Made by a program: the position numbers and the translations under genes. This document shows positions 25,627 through 33,794 of a stretch of 64,000 bases of DNA, in pieces. The stretch lies in contig CAJTHL010000003.1 in the NCBI GenBank assembly GCA_910576205.1, forward strand, positions 62,001 to 126,000, given 5' to 3'. Source of the stretch: Clostridia bacterium (GTDB lineage Bacteria > Bacillota > Clostridia > Lachnospirales > Lachnospiraceae). The notes beneath the pieces were generated by a model. The model did not search any database. It saw nothing but the letters and a program-made list of their open reading frames with translations, and was not told the origin of the DNA. The number at the start of each line of letters is the position of its first letter. The first letter of the stretch is position 1.

Positions 25627-26656
25627 ATGAAATGGTTGCGGGGAATTTGGAAAATCGAAACACAGCAGGACTACCTGTTCTGCCTTGGCCGGTATCTTTT
25701 GTGGCGGCTGCCCTTTTCCCAGGTGCGGGAAATCCTGGGGGATTACCGGGAATATTTTTCGGCCGAGACAGGGGGGGGAAGAGCCGGCGGAAAAGCGTGG
25801 AGAATCTCCGGAGACGGAAGGACTTACGGGGAAAAGGACAGCGTCCGGGGAGACGGAAAGATTTACGGGGAAAAGGACAGCATCCGGGGAGGCGGAAGAT
25901 CTTACGGGGAAAGGAACAGCGTCCGGGGAGACGGAAAGATTTACGGACAAAGGTACAGCGACCGGGGAAATAGGGAGATTTATGGACAGATGGGGAACGC
26001 CCCGGGAAGTGGCGGAGAAGCTGCTGGAGGAGAATCCTCCGGCCGGGGTTGACAGACGGGCCTTAGGAACAGGGCTCTGGGGCCTGCTTCTGCTGGTTTC
26101 CCTTTACGGGCTCTTTTTGGGGAAGAGAGGGCTGCTTTTGTCCCTGCTTTTGTGGGGGGCGTCTGCCTTTGGGCTTTTCCATGGAAGGGAGCGGCTGGAG
26201 CTTGAGAGGGAGCTGAAAGAAAGAAAAGGGCTTCCGGGAGGAGCTTTGGCCATTTATGGCCTGCTGCCTCCCCTGGTAATGCTTTTGGAGGCGGCGATGC
26301 AGTATTTGCTTTGGCAGGTACAGAATACGGACATCTGGCTTCCGGTTTCCGTGGGAAGGGCGGTAGACAGCGTCTGCCTGTTTTTCCAGCTTCTCTTTGG
26401 GCTGCTGTTTCTGTGGCTGTTTATAAAAACGGCCGTGTCCTCCATGCGGTATATTTCCCTGGCTGCGCATACCTGCGGGGCCATGCTCTTTGTCAGAGCA
26501 ATCCGGGGCTGTCTTCACAGCATGAATCTTTCCGCAGGATACGAGGGACAGGACTTTCTGTATGCATTGGGGTACTATGGGGCCAGCCTGGCTCTTGCGG
26601 TTCTTTTTGTGACGCTTTGCCGGGTGTGGGGCCCGGCACAGGGAAAGAGGGGATAG
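25627..26656 (+). pseudogene. HAAS-domain membrane protein, frameshifted in a G8 run
   Basis: The first 48 residues (ATG 25627) resemble the first part of a HAAS/DUF1700 domain (VREILGDYREYF), a fold common beside PadR regulators. The second part of that domain (DRWGTPREVAEKLLEE) and six hydrophobic segments are in another frame, reaching 26656. The frames would join with 7 or 10 G, not 8, at 25771-25778. As written, translation from the start ends near 26052. Five 39-bp repeats (25805-25999) lie inside the domain and are open in all three frames. This may be phase variation, real decay or a sequence error. PadR starts 2 nt after the stop. Confidence 0.7.
25805..25999 (+). repeat. Five tandem 39-bp repeats
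   Basis: Units start at 25805, 25844, 25883, 25922 and 25961. In the frame of the membrane protein they encode 13-residue units such as SGETERFTGKRTA; the last one merges into the conserved HAAS sequence. Copies 2-4 are most alike. There are no spacers, so this is not a CRISPR array. Confidence 0.9.
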
Positions 26657-26657
26657 T

Positions 26658-26968
26658 ATGGACGCACAGATCAAAAAAGGGGTTCTGGAAATGTGTCTGC
26701 TCCACTGCATCCGTGAAAAGAGCCAGTATGGATACGATATCATCCAGAAAATGCACGAATTTTTCCCGGAGGTTAAGGAGAGCACCTTTTACGCCATATT
26801 GCGCAGGCTTCACCGGGAGGGGGGGCGGCGACCACGTATATAAGCGAGGAGTCCAGGGGGCCTGTCCGCAAATATTACCAGATTACAGAGCAGGGACGAA
26901 AGGAATTCGAGAGAATGCGAAAGGACTGGGTGCAGCTGAAGGAGATTGTGGAGAAAATCGGGATCTGA
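26658..26968 (+). pseudogene. PadR family regulator, frameshifted in a G7 run
   Basis: PadR-type winged-helix repressor. The first frame gives KKGVLEMCLLHCIREKSQYG (about 6-25) and STFYAILRRLHREGG, then stops at 26841. The rest of the wing and the C-terminal helix (RKYYQITEQGRKEFERMRKDW) follow in the -1 frame and end at 26968. One more G in the run at 26819-26825 (G8) would restore a protein of about 103 residues, the normal length. It sits behind the HAAS gene, which is also broken in a G-run. Confidence 0.75.
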
Positions 26969-27190
26969 AGGACAGCCTTTCAGATATCACCGGGAAGGAA
27001 ACTGAACAGGAGAGACCATACATGGCTCAAGGCCCTGTCAGACAGGGTGCAGAAACAGGAAATGAGGGAGCTTCTGGAGAAGGTTCATGGGCTTAACAGG
27101 AAATTTGACAGGGAGCTTGCAGACTCTGTATTGGAAGTAAGCATCAGAGCGAATAAGCAAATTGTAGGAGATCTGAGAGGAGATTCATGA
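26969..27190 (+). pseudogene. Decayed ORF, C-terminal remnant
   Basis: An open frame without a usable start runs from the PadR stop to a TGA at 27188. It contains a protein-like stretch (RRDHTWLKALSDRVQKQ, then EVSIRANKQIV). From memory it resembles the C-terminal part of Rpn-like/PD-(D/E)XK transposase-related proteins common in Lachnospiraceae, but I am not sure. No N-terminal part is present, so it is a remnant at the edge of the AT-rich islet. Confidence 0.4.
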
Positions 27191-27405
27191 ATATGTACCT
27201 ATCTATAGAGGAGATCCAGATTCTGGAAAGAAAATGAGTGTTCCAAGACGGCCTGGGGAAAGAGAGTGTTATCTGTAAAAGTAAGCGGAGAGCGAAATGC
27301 TTTTTACTTTTCTTTTGGTGATATGCAAATATCAGAAAGGTAAAAGCTAAAAGGCTTTCAAATATTTTGCCCAACAAAACTTTAAAAATGACAATAAATT
27401 ATAAT

Positions 27406-27427
27406 GATAATTTAATAATAAATTATC
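27406..27427. promoter_or_regulatory. Inverted repeat, candidate TA operator
   Basis: GATAATTTA (27406-27414) and TAAATTATC (27419-27427) are perfect arms with a 4-nt centre, 11 bp upstream of the -35 box of the first toxin-antitoxin module. Antitoxins of this kind usually repress their own promoter. Confidence 0.5.
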
Positions 27428-27438
27428 AAACTTCGTTG

Positions 27439-27467
27439 TTGATTTTTCACTGATTTTTGCATATAAT
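27439..27467 (+). promoter_or_regulatory. Promoter of TA module 1
   Basis: TTGATT (27439-27444), 17 nt, TATAAT (27462-27467), 32 nt before the antitoxin ATG. The 300 bp between the decayed ORF and this gene hold only this promoter and the operator-like repeat. Confidence 0.7.
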
Positions 27468-27499
27468 AAAAGTAAAATAAAGTAATGGGGGCGTTTGCT

Positions 27500-27823
27500 A
27501 TGGCAATAACAGCAGATCTTTTACAGAGCCTTGTTCCTATTTCACAATTCAATAAAGGTCAGGCAGCGAAGATATTTGACAGGCTTCACTCTGAAAGGGA
27601 ATTAATTGTTTTAAAGAATAATCAACCTTCGGCAGTTATTTTGTCACCAGAAGAATATACAAGGCTAATGCAAATTGAGGAAGACTATTTTCTCTTGTTA
27701 GAGGCAAATAAGCGCATGGAGGCTAATGGCAATAATAAAACAATTTCATTTGATTCCGTTATGAGCGATTTAGGGATCAGCGAAGACGAACTTTTGGATA
27801 CGGAGGACGTAGATATCGAATGA
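27500..27823 (+). CDS. Type II antitoxin, Phd/YefM type (module 1)
   Basis: Antitoxin of 107 residues with a Phd/YefM-type N-terminal DNA-binding fold: LVPISQFNKGQAAKIFDRL, then ELIVLKNNQPSAVILSPEEY (about 33-52), the family hallmark. The acidic C-terminus (SEDELLDTEDVDIE) should wrap around the toxin. The ATG at 27500 follows GGGGGCG; the frame's earlier ATG at 27485 has no ribosome site. It overlaps the toxin gene by 4 nt (ATGA). Confidence 0.85.
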   Translation: MAITADLLQSLVPISQFNKGQAAKIFDRLHSERELIVLKNNQPSAVILSPEEYTRLMQIEEDYFLLLEANKRMEANGNNKTISFDSVMSDLGISEDELLDTEDVDIE

Positions 27824-28149
27824 CATGGAGTATTGAGTTTTTAGATGAAGCGGAAAAGGACATGAAGAAACTCGATCATTCAGCTCAGATCCAGGTCTTA
27901 AAGGGTATCCGAAAAGTTAGTAGAAATCCATTATCCGTAGAGGAAGGTGGATATGGAAAACCTTTAGGCAACAAAAGTGGGACAAATCTTACGAATCTTA
28001 TGAAGATAAAGTTAAAGGATTTGGGAATCAGAGTTGTTTATAAGGTGGAGCGTGTAGATGGAGTAATGAAAATTATTGTAATTTCTGCCAGAACCGATGA
28101 GCAGGTCTATAAGGAAGCGGCAAAAAGGCGAGACAAACATAATTTATAA
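27820..28149 (+). CDS. Type II toxin, RelE/ParE family (module 1)
   Basis: RelE/ParE-fold toxin of 109 residues. The pattern WSIEFLDEAEKDMKKLD, a helical hairpin, LKDLGIRVVYKVERVDG (about 66-82) and IIVISARTDEQVYKEA is typical. Whether it cuts mRNA on the ribosome (RelE-like) or blocks gyrase (ParE-like) cannot be told from reading. It is coupled to the antitoxin through an ATGA overlap and is followed by a terminator. Confidence 0.85.
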   Translation: MTWSIEFLDEAEKDMKKLDHSAQIQVLKGIRKVSRNPLSVEEGGYGKPLGNKSGTNLTNLMKIKLKDLGIRVVYKVERVDGVMKIIVISARTDEQVYKEAAKRRDKHNL

Positions 28150-28164
28150 CAGAATATGTAATGA

Positions 28165-28189
28165 AGCCGTTATTTGTAGCGGCTTTTTT
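28165..28189 (+). terminator. Terminator of TA module 1
   Basis: AGCCGTT (28165-28171) pairs with AGCGGCT (28178-28184) with one wobble; a run of six T follows. It lies 15 nt after the toxin stop. Confidence 0.75.
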
Positions 28190-28271
28190 AATGGGGAAAG
28201 ATATGGCAAAATTTAAATGACAGAAATTGTGATGCTATTTGTCAGAAATCAGCCTTTTATAAGTCTGCCCC

Positions 28272-28300
28272 TTGTTAATATAATCAAATTAAGATATGAT
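28272..28300 (+). promoter_or_regulatory. Promoter of TA module 2
   Basis: TTGTTA (28272-28277), 17 nt, TATGAT (28295-28300), 30 nt before the antitoxin ATG. Confidence 0.6.
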
Positions 28301-28330
28301 ATGACTATATTAATAGCAGGAGGAGCAGGT

Positions 28331-28611
28331 ATGGAAGCGATCAGACCATCTTCAGATTTAAGAAACCATTACAATGAAATATCCAGACAATGTCACGAAG
28401 AAAGGAACCCGGTTATTATCACCGTAAATGGACGGGGGATACAGTAATATTAGGATTACAGGACTATTATCAGATGAAGGCAGAAATTGAAATGTTACGG
28501 ACATTAGCAGAGGCAGAGGAGGATGTGGCGGAAGGCCGGGTGGCACCAATACAGAGTACATTTGATGATATAAGAAATTCACTGCTGAAGAGGGAACAGG
28601 ATGAAATATAA
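28331..28611 (+). pseudogene. Phd-type antitoxin, frameshifted in a G5 run (module 2)
   Basis: The first frame (ATG 28331, after AGGAGG) gives the N-terminal DNA-binding half: RPSSDLRNHYNEISRQCHEE and PVIITVNGRG. It stops at 28447. The C-terminal half (DTVILGLQDYYQMKAEIEML onwards) is in the -1 frame. One more G at 28434-28438 would give the usual VNGRGDTVI junction and a protein of 93 residues. An ATG at 28390 is in the frame of the second half, so a C-terminal fragment might still be made. The end overlaps the toxin start. Confidence 0.75.
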
Positions 28612-28894
28612 TATTGTCAGAACAGACAAGGCAGATGAGCAGTTAAGAGATATTATTTTTTATATTGCGGATGATTCGGGGAGTCCGGATATTGCATTGA
28701 ACTGTTTAAACAGGATTGAAAAAGCCATAAAACGCCTGGAGGATTTTCCCATGTCTGGAAGTGTTCCAAAATATTCGATATTACGGAGACAGGGATACAG
28801 GGTTCTTATCGCGGAAAAATATCTTGTGTTTTATTATACACACATTGGGGATATTTTCGGATTTTCCGCCGGGACCCGTGATGTTTGTTGTTAG
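28601..28894 (+). CDS. Type II toxin, RelE/ParE family (module 2)
   Basis: RelE/ParE-fold toxin of 97 residues: VRTDKADEQLRDIIFYIADD, then RIEKAIKRLEDFPMSGSVPK (about 43-62), GYRVLIAEKYLVFYYTHIGD and a short AGTRDVCC end. All core elements are present and the frame is intact. It overlaps the end of the broken antitoxin gene by 11 nt. An intact toxin behind a frameshifted antitoxin is unexpected if the toxin is active. Confidence 0.8.
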   Translation: MKYNIVRTDKADEQLRDIIFYIADDSGSPDIALNCLNRIEKAIKRLEDFPMSGSVPKYSILRRQGYRVLIAEKYLVFYYTHIGDIFGFSAGTRDVCC

Positions 28895-29033
28895 GATTGC
28901 CCTATTGTACCGGACTATTTTTTCATGATTGTCATCGTTGGATTACCCTACATATGTATTTTTGAAAACTATAGTCAATTACAGTATATCATGATTCTAC
29001 AAATATGCAATGAATTTGTCCTGCAATTCTATA

Positions 29034-29061
29034 TTGAAAATAAAATAGTTTTTGGTAAAAT
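29034..29061 (+). promoter_or_regulatory. Promoter of azlCD
   Basis: TTGAAA (29034-29039), 16 nt, TAAAAT (29056-29061), 64 nt before the azlC ATG. The rest of the 230 bp after the toxin gene is AT-rich with no ORF. Confidence 0.5.
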
Positions 29062-29125
29062 ATACGGGTAGGCAATAAGCAGTGGAAAAACTGCCAGAAA
29101 TACAATTTGGGGGAGAATCAGGAAA

Positions 29126-29851
29126 ATGGACAATAAAAGATGGTTTTTAAAGGGGATGCATGACGGGATTCCCATCAGCACCGGGTATTTTGCGGTGGCG
29201 CTGACCCTGGGGATCGCGGCGGGGAATGCGGGGCTTACGGCCCTGGAGGCCACGGTCATGTCGCTGACCATGCATGCCTCCGCCGGCCAGTTTGCAGCTA
29301 TGGAGCTGATCGCCTCCGGGGCGGGATACCTGGAGATGGTTATGACAGAGATTGTGGTAAATTTAAGGTATATGCTTATGTCCTGCGCCCTGTCCCAGAA
29401 GATACGCAGGGACATTCCCTTTATCCACCGGTTTTTCGTGGCCTATGACGTGACAGACGAGATTTTCGGCATTTCCTCGGCTGTGGAGGGAAAGCTGAAC
29501 CCCTTCTATACCTATGGGGCCATGGCGGTGGCCTCCCCGGGCTGGGCAGGGGGGACCTGCGTGGGGGCAATCCTGGGAAATGTGCTGCCAGACCGCCTCT
29601 TAAGCGCCATGAGCCTGGCTCTCTACGGGATGTTTATTGCTATTGTAGTGCCGCCGGCCAGAAAAAACCGGGTGCTGGCAGGACTGGTGCTGGTGTCCCT
29701 GGCGGTCAGCGGGATTTTTACCTGGCTTCCGGTTATCGGACAGCTCTCCCCGGGCTTTCGCATTATGATTCTGACCGTTGTGCTGGCCGGGGCGGCTGCA
29801 ATGCTGTTTCCCGTGGAGGAGGAAGGGGAGGTGAAGGAACATGAGGCTTGA
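29126..29851 (+). CDS. azlC: AzlC family permease
   Basis: Large subunit of the AzlCD branched-chain amino acid exporter family, 241 residues with seven or so hydrophobic segments. GIPISTGYFAVALTLGIAAG (about 13-32) and MTEIVVNLRYMLMSCALSQK are characteristic of AzlC. It should act in the membrane with AzlD, whose gene overlaps its end by 11 nt. GC content returns to the genome level here, marking the right edge of the AT-rich islet. Confidence 0.9.
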   Translation: MDNKRWFLKGMHDGIPISTGYFAVALTLGIAAGNAGLTALEATVMSLTMHASAGQFAAMELIASGAGYLEMVMTEIVVNLRYMLMSCALSQKIRRDIPFIHRFFVAYDVTDEIFGISSAVEGKLNPFYTYGAMAVASPGWAGGTCVGAILGNVLPDRLLSAMSLALYGMFIAIVVPPARKNRVLAGLVLVSLAVSGIFTWLPVIGQLSPGFRIMILTVVLAGAAAMLFPVEEEGEVKEHEA

Positions 29852-30152
29852 GAATCTCTGTGCCATAGCGGTGCTGGCGCTGACCCTTTACGCGGTGCGG
29901 GTGCTGCCCCTTACGCTGATCCGCAAGGAAATCAGGAATAAATATATCCGCTCCTTTTTGTACTATGTTCCATACGTGACCCTGACAGTCATGACCTTTC
30001 CGGCTGTGCTGTCCGCCACGGAAAGCATGATTTCCGCCGGGGCGGGTTTTGTGGTGGCCGTGTGGATGGCATACTGCGGCAGAAGCCTGTTCCAGGTGGC
30101 CATAGGTGGCTGCGTCACGGTTTTCCTGGTGGAACTCTTTCCTTTTATCTGA
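29841..30152 (+). CDS. azlD: AzlD family subunit
   Basis: Small partner of AzlC, 103 residues and three to four membrane segments. The RVLPLTLIRKEIRNKYIRSF (about 20-39) and YYVPYVTLTVMTFP motifs are typical of AzlD. It overlaps azlC by 11 nt and is read with it. A short stem with a T-run follows 17 nt after the stop. Confidence 0.9.
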   Translation: MRLENLCAIAVLALTLYAVRVLPLTLIRKEIRNKYIRSFLYYVPYVTLTVMTFPAVLSATESMISAGAGFVVAVWMAYCGRSLFQVAIGGCVTVFLVELFPFI

Positions 30153-30168
30153 ATGTTGTCTCCTTCAC

Positions 30169-30185
30169 AAGGCAGGCGCCTTTTT
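30169..30185 (+). terminator. Weak terminator after azlD
   Basis: AAGGC (30169-30173) pairs with GCCTT (30178-30182) around a 4-nt loop, followed by TTT. The short stem makes it uncertain. Confidence 0.4.
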
Positions 30186-30305
30186 GTGGGAGACGGCAAA
30201 TCCGGCTGTTTTCCGGGAAAGTCTGGAAAATGGCCTTTTTCATGCAACATTTTGCACTTCCCCGGACTCTTTATAAATAGATATGCATTTCTGTGAGGTG
30301 AGGCT

Positions 30306-30788
30306 ATGGAACAGTTTATGGAACTGTATGGGACGGTGTACCGGGATTTATACCGGCTGGCTCTCTATTATCTGGGAAATCCCCAGGATGCGGAGGACGC
30401 AGTGGGGGAGGCGGCGCTAAAGGCCTGGGAGAATTTTCCGGCTTTGCGGCGGACAGAGGCTTTCCGGGCCTGGATTTTTAAAATCCTGGTAAACCAGTGC
30501 AAGAGCCAGCTTCGCGGCAGAAAGAAGCCAAAGACCCAGGAGCTTAGTGAGGAACCTGCCTATGAGGAGGCGTTTGGGGAAACCCAGAAGGCTTTGGAGC
30601 TTCTGGAGGGGCTTACCCAGGAGGAGCGGCAGATTGTGGCGCTGGCTGTGTTTGGCGGGTACAAGGGGGAAGAGATCGCCCGGATGCTCCACCTGAACCA
30701 TAACACCATCCGTTCCAAATACCGGAGAGCCCTTAAAAAGCTGGAACAAAAGCTTCTTAACGAGGAGGTGCGGCATGAAGCGAAGTGA
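30306..30788 (+). CDS. ECF-type RNA polymerase sigma factor, copy 1
   Basis: Alternative sigma factor of 160 residues with region 2 (YLGNPQDAEDAVGEAALKAW, about 23-42) and region 4 (EEIARMLHLNHNTIRSKYRR, about 124-143). It directs RNA polymerase to a small regulon, commonly including its own operon. It overlaps by 14 nt the gene for a membrane-anchored beta-propeller protein, which is probably its anti-sigma factor or sensor. GTGAGG precedes the ATG. I could not define its target promoter. Confidence 0.9.
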   Translation: MEQFMELYGTVYRDLYRLALYYLGNPQDAEDAVGEAALKAWENFPALRRTEAFRAWIFKILVNQCKSQLRGRKKPKTQELSEEPAYEEAFGETQKALELLEGLTQEERQIVALAVFGGYKGEEIARMLHLNHNTIRSKYRRALKKLEQKLLNEEVRHEAK

Positions 30789-33036
30789 GGAGATTGTGGA
30801 ATATTTACGGCGGGAAGGGCGAAAGGCGCCCATACCGGAGGGGATAGAGCCGGAGCAGATGCGCAGACGGCTGGAATTATACAATAAACAGGTGCAAAAG
30901 GAAGGGAAGGCCGGCGGGGATGCCGGCATACAAAAAGAGAAGGCCGTCCCGGAAGAGGGACAGACAGGAGGGCTCCATTCCCGGGGGCGGCACGGAATCC
31001 GGAACCGTATGGGAAAATGGAAGAGGTATTATAAGCCTCTTATGGCAGTTGCCTGCCTCTGCCTTGCGCTGCGGGTGGCAGTGGTCTGGCAGCAGGGATT
31101 TTTCGGGAAGCTGCCCCTAAGCGGATCCTTGTCCGCCGGGCAGGAAATGGAGAGTGAGGAGGGACTGGCCGGGGAAGGAAAGCCGGAAGAGACAACGGGA
31201 ACAGATTTTGGAGAAGCAAAGGAGATGGAAGCCGGCGACTGGGGGGAGGCCCTTTCCGGGGAGGAGAGGAAGCTTCTTTCAAGAACCACCTACGAGGAAC
31301 TCTATGTGTCCATGTCCGGGGTGTGGGAGAGCGCCTGGCAGACAGATTCCTTCAAAGACTCCAGCCTGGGAGCCACTGACGATGTATCCAGGGATAATTC
31401 CATGAAGATGCAGGAAAAGGAGGAAGCTTCCGCGGTGGCGGATCTGGCCTTTGGTACCACCAACGTGCAGACAGCAGGTGTAGACGAGGGGGCTTTTCTG
31501 AAAAATGACGGCCGTTATCTGTACCAGACAGTCATCAATACAGAGGCAGGGAAAAGTGGGCAGGAAGTGCAGATTCTGGACACAAAGGAGGGGCTTAGGG
31601 AGCTTTGCCGCCTGGGGGGATTTGAGCAGATTGCGGAAATCTATGTTTGGCAGGATCTTCTGGTGGTAATTGAGAATAAATATCAGGACTATTTCCGGGA
31701 AGTGGAGACATCCAGGAAACTTGTCAGTGAGGATGTGGCAGGCTCTGGAAACGGATATCACGAGATCTCCTTTTACCAGATCACAGACCGGGAGAATCCC
31801 CGGAAGATCAAGACCTTTACCCTCCAGGGAAGTTATCTCTCCTCCCGGATTGCGGACGGTTATTTCTACGGCATCAGCCGGTATTATGCGCATCCCGGAG
31901 AGGGGGAGAAGGACTATGACGCCTATGTGCCCAGACTGGACGGAAAACGCCTTCTGCCAGGGGAAATCTGTGTTCCCAGGGACAGTACGGGAAGCGCTTA
32001 TCTGGTGCTGGTGTCCATTGACCTTTCAGAGCCTTCGGCGTTTTCCCAGACCCTGGGAGTGATTGCCGGGGGAGATCTCTACTATATGAGCCAGGACAAT
32101 ATTTATGTGGCGGACTACCGCTCTCCCTATGCCCGGAGGGAGGAGGGCGCGGACAGGGATTCCACGGCTATTCTGCGCTTTTCCTATGACCAGGGGGAAT
32201 TTTATCTCAGAGCCACAGGGGAAATTCCGGGGCGCTTAAACGACAGCTTTTCCCTGGACGAATATAATGGATATCTGCGGGCGGTATCCACGGTGAAGGA
32301 ATTCCGGTCAAAAAAGATTGTGGACGACAGGACGGGCCAGGTGGTGGGCTACGATATCCGGGAAGGAAAACAGACCAACGGCCTCTATGTGCTGGATGAA
32401 AAGCTGGATATTGTGGGAAAAATCCAGGATCTGGCAGAAGATGAGGAGATCTATTCCGCCCGGTTTTTAAAGGACGCCGGATATTTTGTCACCTTCCGCC
32501 AGACAGACCCGCTCTTTGCCGTAGACCTGTCAGAGCCGGAAAATCCCAGGCTTTTAGGGGAGCTTAAAGTCAGCGGCTTCTCTGAGTACCTGCATTTTTA
32601 CGGGGCGGACCGCCTGCTTGGAATCGGAATGGAGACGGACGAGACAGGGAGACAGACCGGAGTTAAGCTTAGCATGTTTGACATTTCCATTCCAGAGGAT
32701 TTAAAGGAGATTGCGCGCCTGGTTCTCACGGATTACGACTATAGTCCGGCCCTTTACGACCACCGGGAGGTGCTGATCCATACGGGGGAAAATATTTTCG
32801 GCTTTGAGGCCGTGGGAAACCGGGGAGGACAGCATGGGAAGGATTATCTGGTGTTCTCCTATGAGAAGGACGCCTTTGTGGAGAAGCTGGTTCTGGACAC
32901 AAAAAATAAGGAGGGGGATTATTACTGTTCCAGAGGAACCTTTATCGGAGACATGTTTTACCTGCTGCTGGAGGATGGTACGGTCAGGTCATATGACCGC
33001 CATACCGGGGCGTTAATGGAAGGCCTGGGAGAGTGA
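30775..33036 (+). CDS. Membrane-anchored beta-propeller protein
   Basis: Protein of 753 residues. Residues 1-75 are cytoplasmic and basic, one membrane segment lies at about 82-97, then an acidic low-complexity linker. From about residue 220 a secreted beta-propeller domain (PF09826 type) begins with TTNVQTAGVDEGAFLKNDGR, its signature. Several repeats of the style ...SEPENPRLLGELKVSGFSEYL follow. The arrangement of a short cytoplasmic part, one membrane segment and a large outer domain, cotranscribed with a sigma factor, fits an envelope sensor/anti-sigma protein. That function is inferred. Confidence 0.8.
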   Translation: MKRSEEIVEYLRREGRKAPIPEGIEPEQMRRRLELYNKQVQKEGKAGGDAGIQKEKAVPEEGQTGGLHSRGRHGIRNRMGKWKRYYKPLMAVACLCLALRVAVVWQQGFFGKLPLSGSLSAGQEMESEEGLAGEGKPEETTGTDFGEAKEMEAGDWGEALSGEERKLLSRTTYEELYVSMSGVWESAWQTDSFKDSSLGATDDVSRDNSMKMQEKEEASAVADLAFGTTNVQTAGVDEGAFLKNDGRYLYQTVINTEAGKSGQEVQILDTKEGLRELCRLGGFEQIAEIYVWQDLLVVIENKYQDYFREVETSRKLVSEDVAGSGNGYHEISFYQITDRENPRKIKTFTLQGSYLSSRIADGYFYGISRYYAHPGEGEKDYDAYVPRLDGKRLLPGEICVPRDSTGSAYLVLVSIDLSEPSAFSQTLGVIAGGDLYYMSQDNIYVADYRSPYARREEGADRDSTAILRFSYDQGEFYLRATGEIPGRLNDSFSLDEYNGYLRAVSTVKEFRSKKIVDDRTGQVVGYDIREGKQTNGLYVLDEKLDIVGKIQDLAEDEEIYSARFLKDAGYFVTFRQTDPLFAVDLSEPENPRLLGELKVSGFSEYLHFYGADRLLGIGMETDETGRQTGVKLSMFDISIPEDLKEIARLVLTDYDYSPALYDHREVLIHTGENIFGFEAVGNRGGQHGKDYLVFSYEKDAFVEKLVLDTKNKEGDYYCSRGTFIGDMFYLLLEDGTVRSYDRHTGALMEGLGE

Positions 33037-33055
33037 TCCCGGGCCTTCGTCTTTT
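33020..33055 (+). terminator. Terminator of sigma operon 1
   Basis: An 11-bp stem with one wobble (33020-33030 with 33037-33047) spans the stop codon of the beta-propeller gene, and CTTTT follows at 33051. Confidence 0.7.
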
Positions 33056-33196
33056 AGGGGCCGCTTCCCGGGAAAGGGATTAGGGTGATTGACTATTTTC
33101 ACGGAAAAAGTTAAAATAAAAGAAGTTTTTTAAAAAATTTAAGAATTTTTTGTAGTATTTGTTTATTTTCTTACGTTAATATAAGTGTAAAAGAGA

Positions 33197-33221
33197 ATCA
33201 GACTGGCGCGCACAGGCTGAT
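33197..33221 (+). promoter_or_regulatory. Leader hairpin before sigma factor 2
   Basis: ATCAG-CTG (33197-33205) pairs with CAG-CTGAT (33113+100 to 33221), just before the ribosome site AGGAGG. The site continues into the perfect palindrome GGGGGCCCCC (33226-33235). Both could hide the ribosome site and limit translation of the sigma factor. Confidence 0.45.
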
Positions 33222-33236
33222 AGGAGGGGGCCCCCG

Positions 33237-33794
33237 ATGCTTTTATATTTGTCCATGCTGGATACCCAGGAGGAGAAAGACAAGTTTACCGAGATTTACC
33301 AGCAATACCAGCATTTCTGCTGGTATGTGGCCAACGGGATTTTAAATGACGCTCATCTGGCGGAGGATGCGGTGCAGGAATCATTTCTGGCGCTGGCACG
33401 CCACCTGGGCAAGGTGGAGGAGGTGGAATCGCCGAGGACCCGCAAATTTCTTATGACTATTGTAAAGAGCAAGGCGGTGGATCTGCTGAGGAAGGAAAAG
33501 GGAAGCCCGGACCTGTACGGAGAGGAATCCGGGGCGGATATGGCCGATGAAAAGACGGATCTTCTGGGGGATTATATTATCCAGGAGAACTATAACAGGC
33601 TGATTTCCTGCGTGCTGGAGCTGGATGAGATCTACCGGGTGGTGTTTGAGTACAAATACCTTCATCAGCTGTCTGATAAGGAGATCGGGGATATTCTGGG
33701 CGTAAGCGATAAGGTGGTAAACGTCCGTTTTTACCGGGCACGGAAAAAGCTTCAGGACATGATTCAAAGGGAGGTGGCCGGCTATGGAAGATAG
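33237..33794 (+). CDS. ECF-type RNA polymerase sigma factor, copy 2
   Basis: Sigma-70 family protein of 185 residues. Region 2 includes NDAHLAEDAVQESFLALARH (about 38-57), and region 4 ends with SDKEIGDILGVSDKVVNVRF (about 142-161). It overlaps the next gene by 11 nt, so it is coupled with a putative membrane anti-sigma protein. It is a separate operon from the sigma factor at 30306, because a terminator and 200 bp of AT-rich DNA separate them. Confidence 0.88.
   Translation: MLLYLSMLDTQEEKDKFTEIYQQYQHFCWYVANGILNDAHLAEDAVQESFLALARHLGKVEEVESPRTRKFLMTIVKSKAVDLLRKEKGSPDLYGEESGADMADEKTDLLGDYIIQENYNRLISCVLELDEIYRVVFEYKYLHQLSDKEIGDILGVSDKVVNVRFYRARKKLQDMIQREVAGYGR

Noticed and set aside
25805..25999. 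Possible CRISPR-like repeats
   Set aside because: The 39-bp units are directly adjacent without spacers and encode a regular protein repeat.
28840..28894. Frameshift at the end of the second toxin gene
   Set aside because: The unusual end (AGTRDVCC) still fits the length and last strand of the family, and no alternative frame gives a better match.
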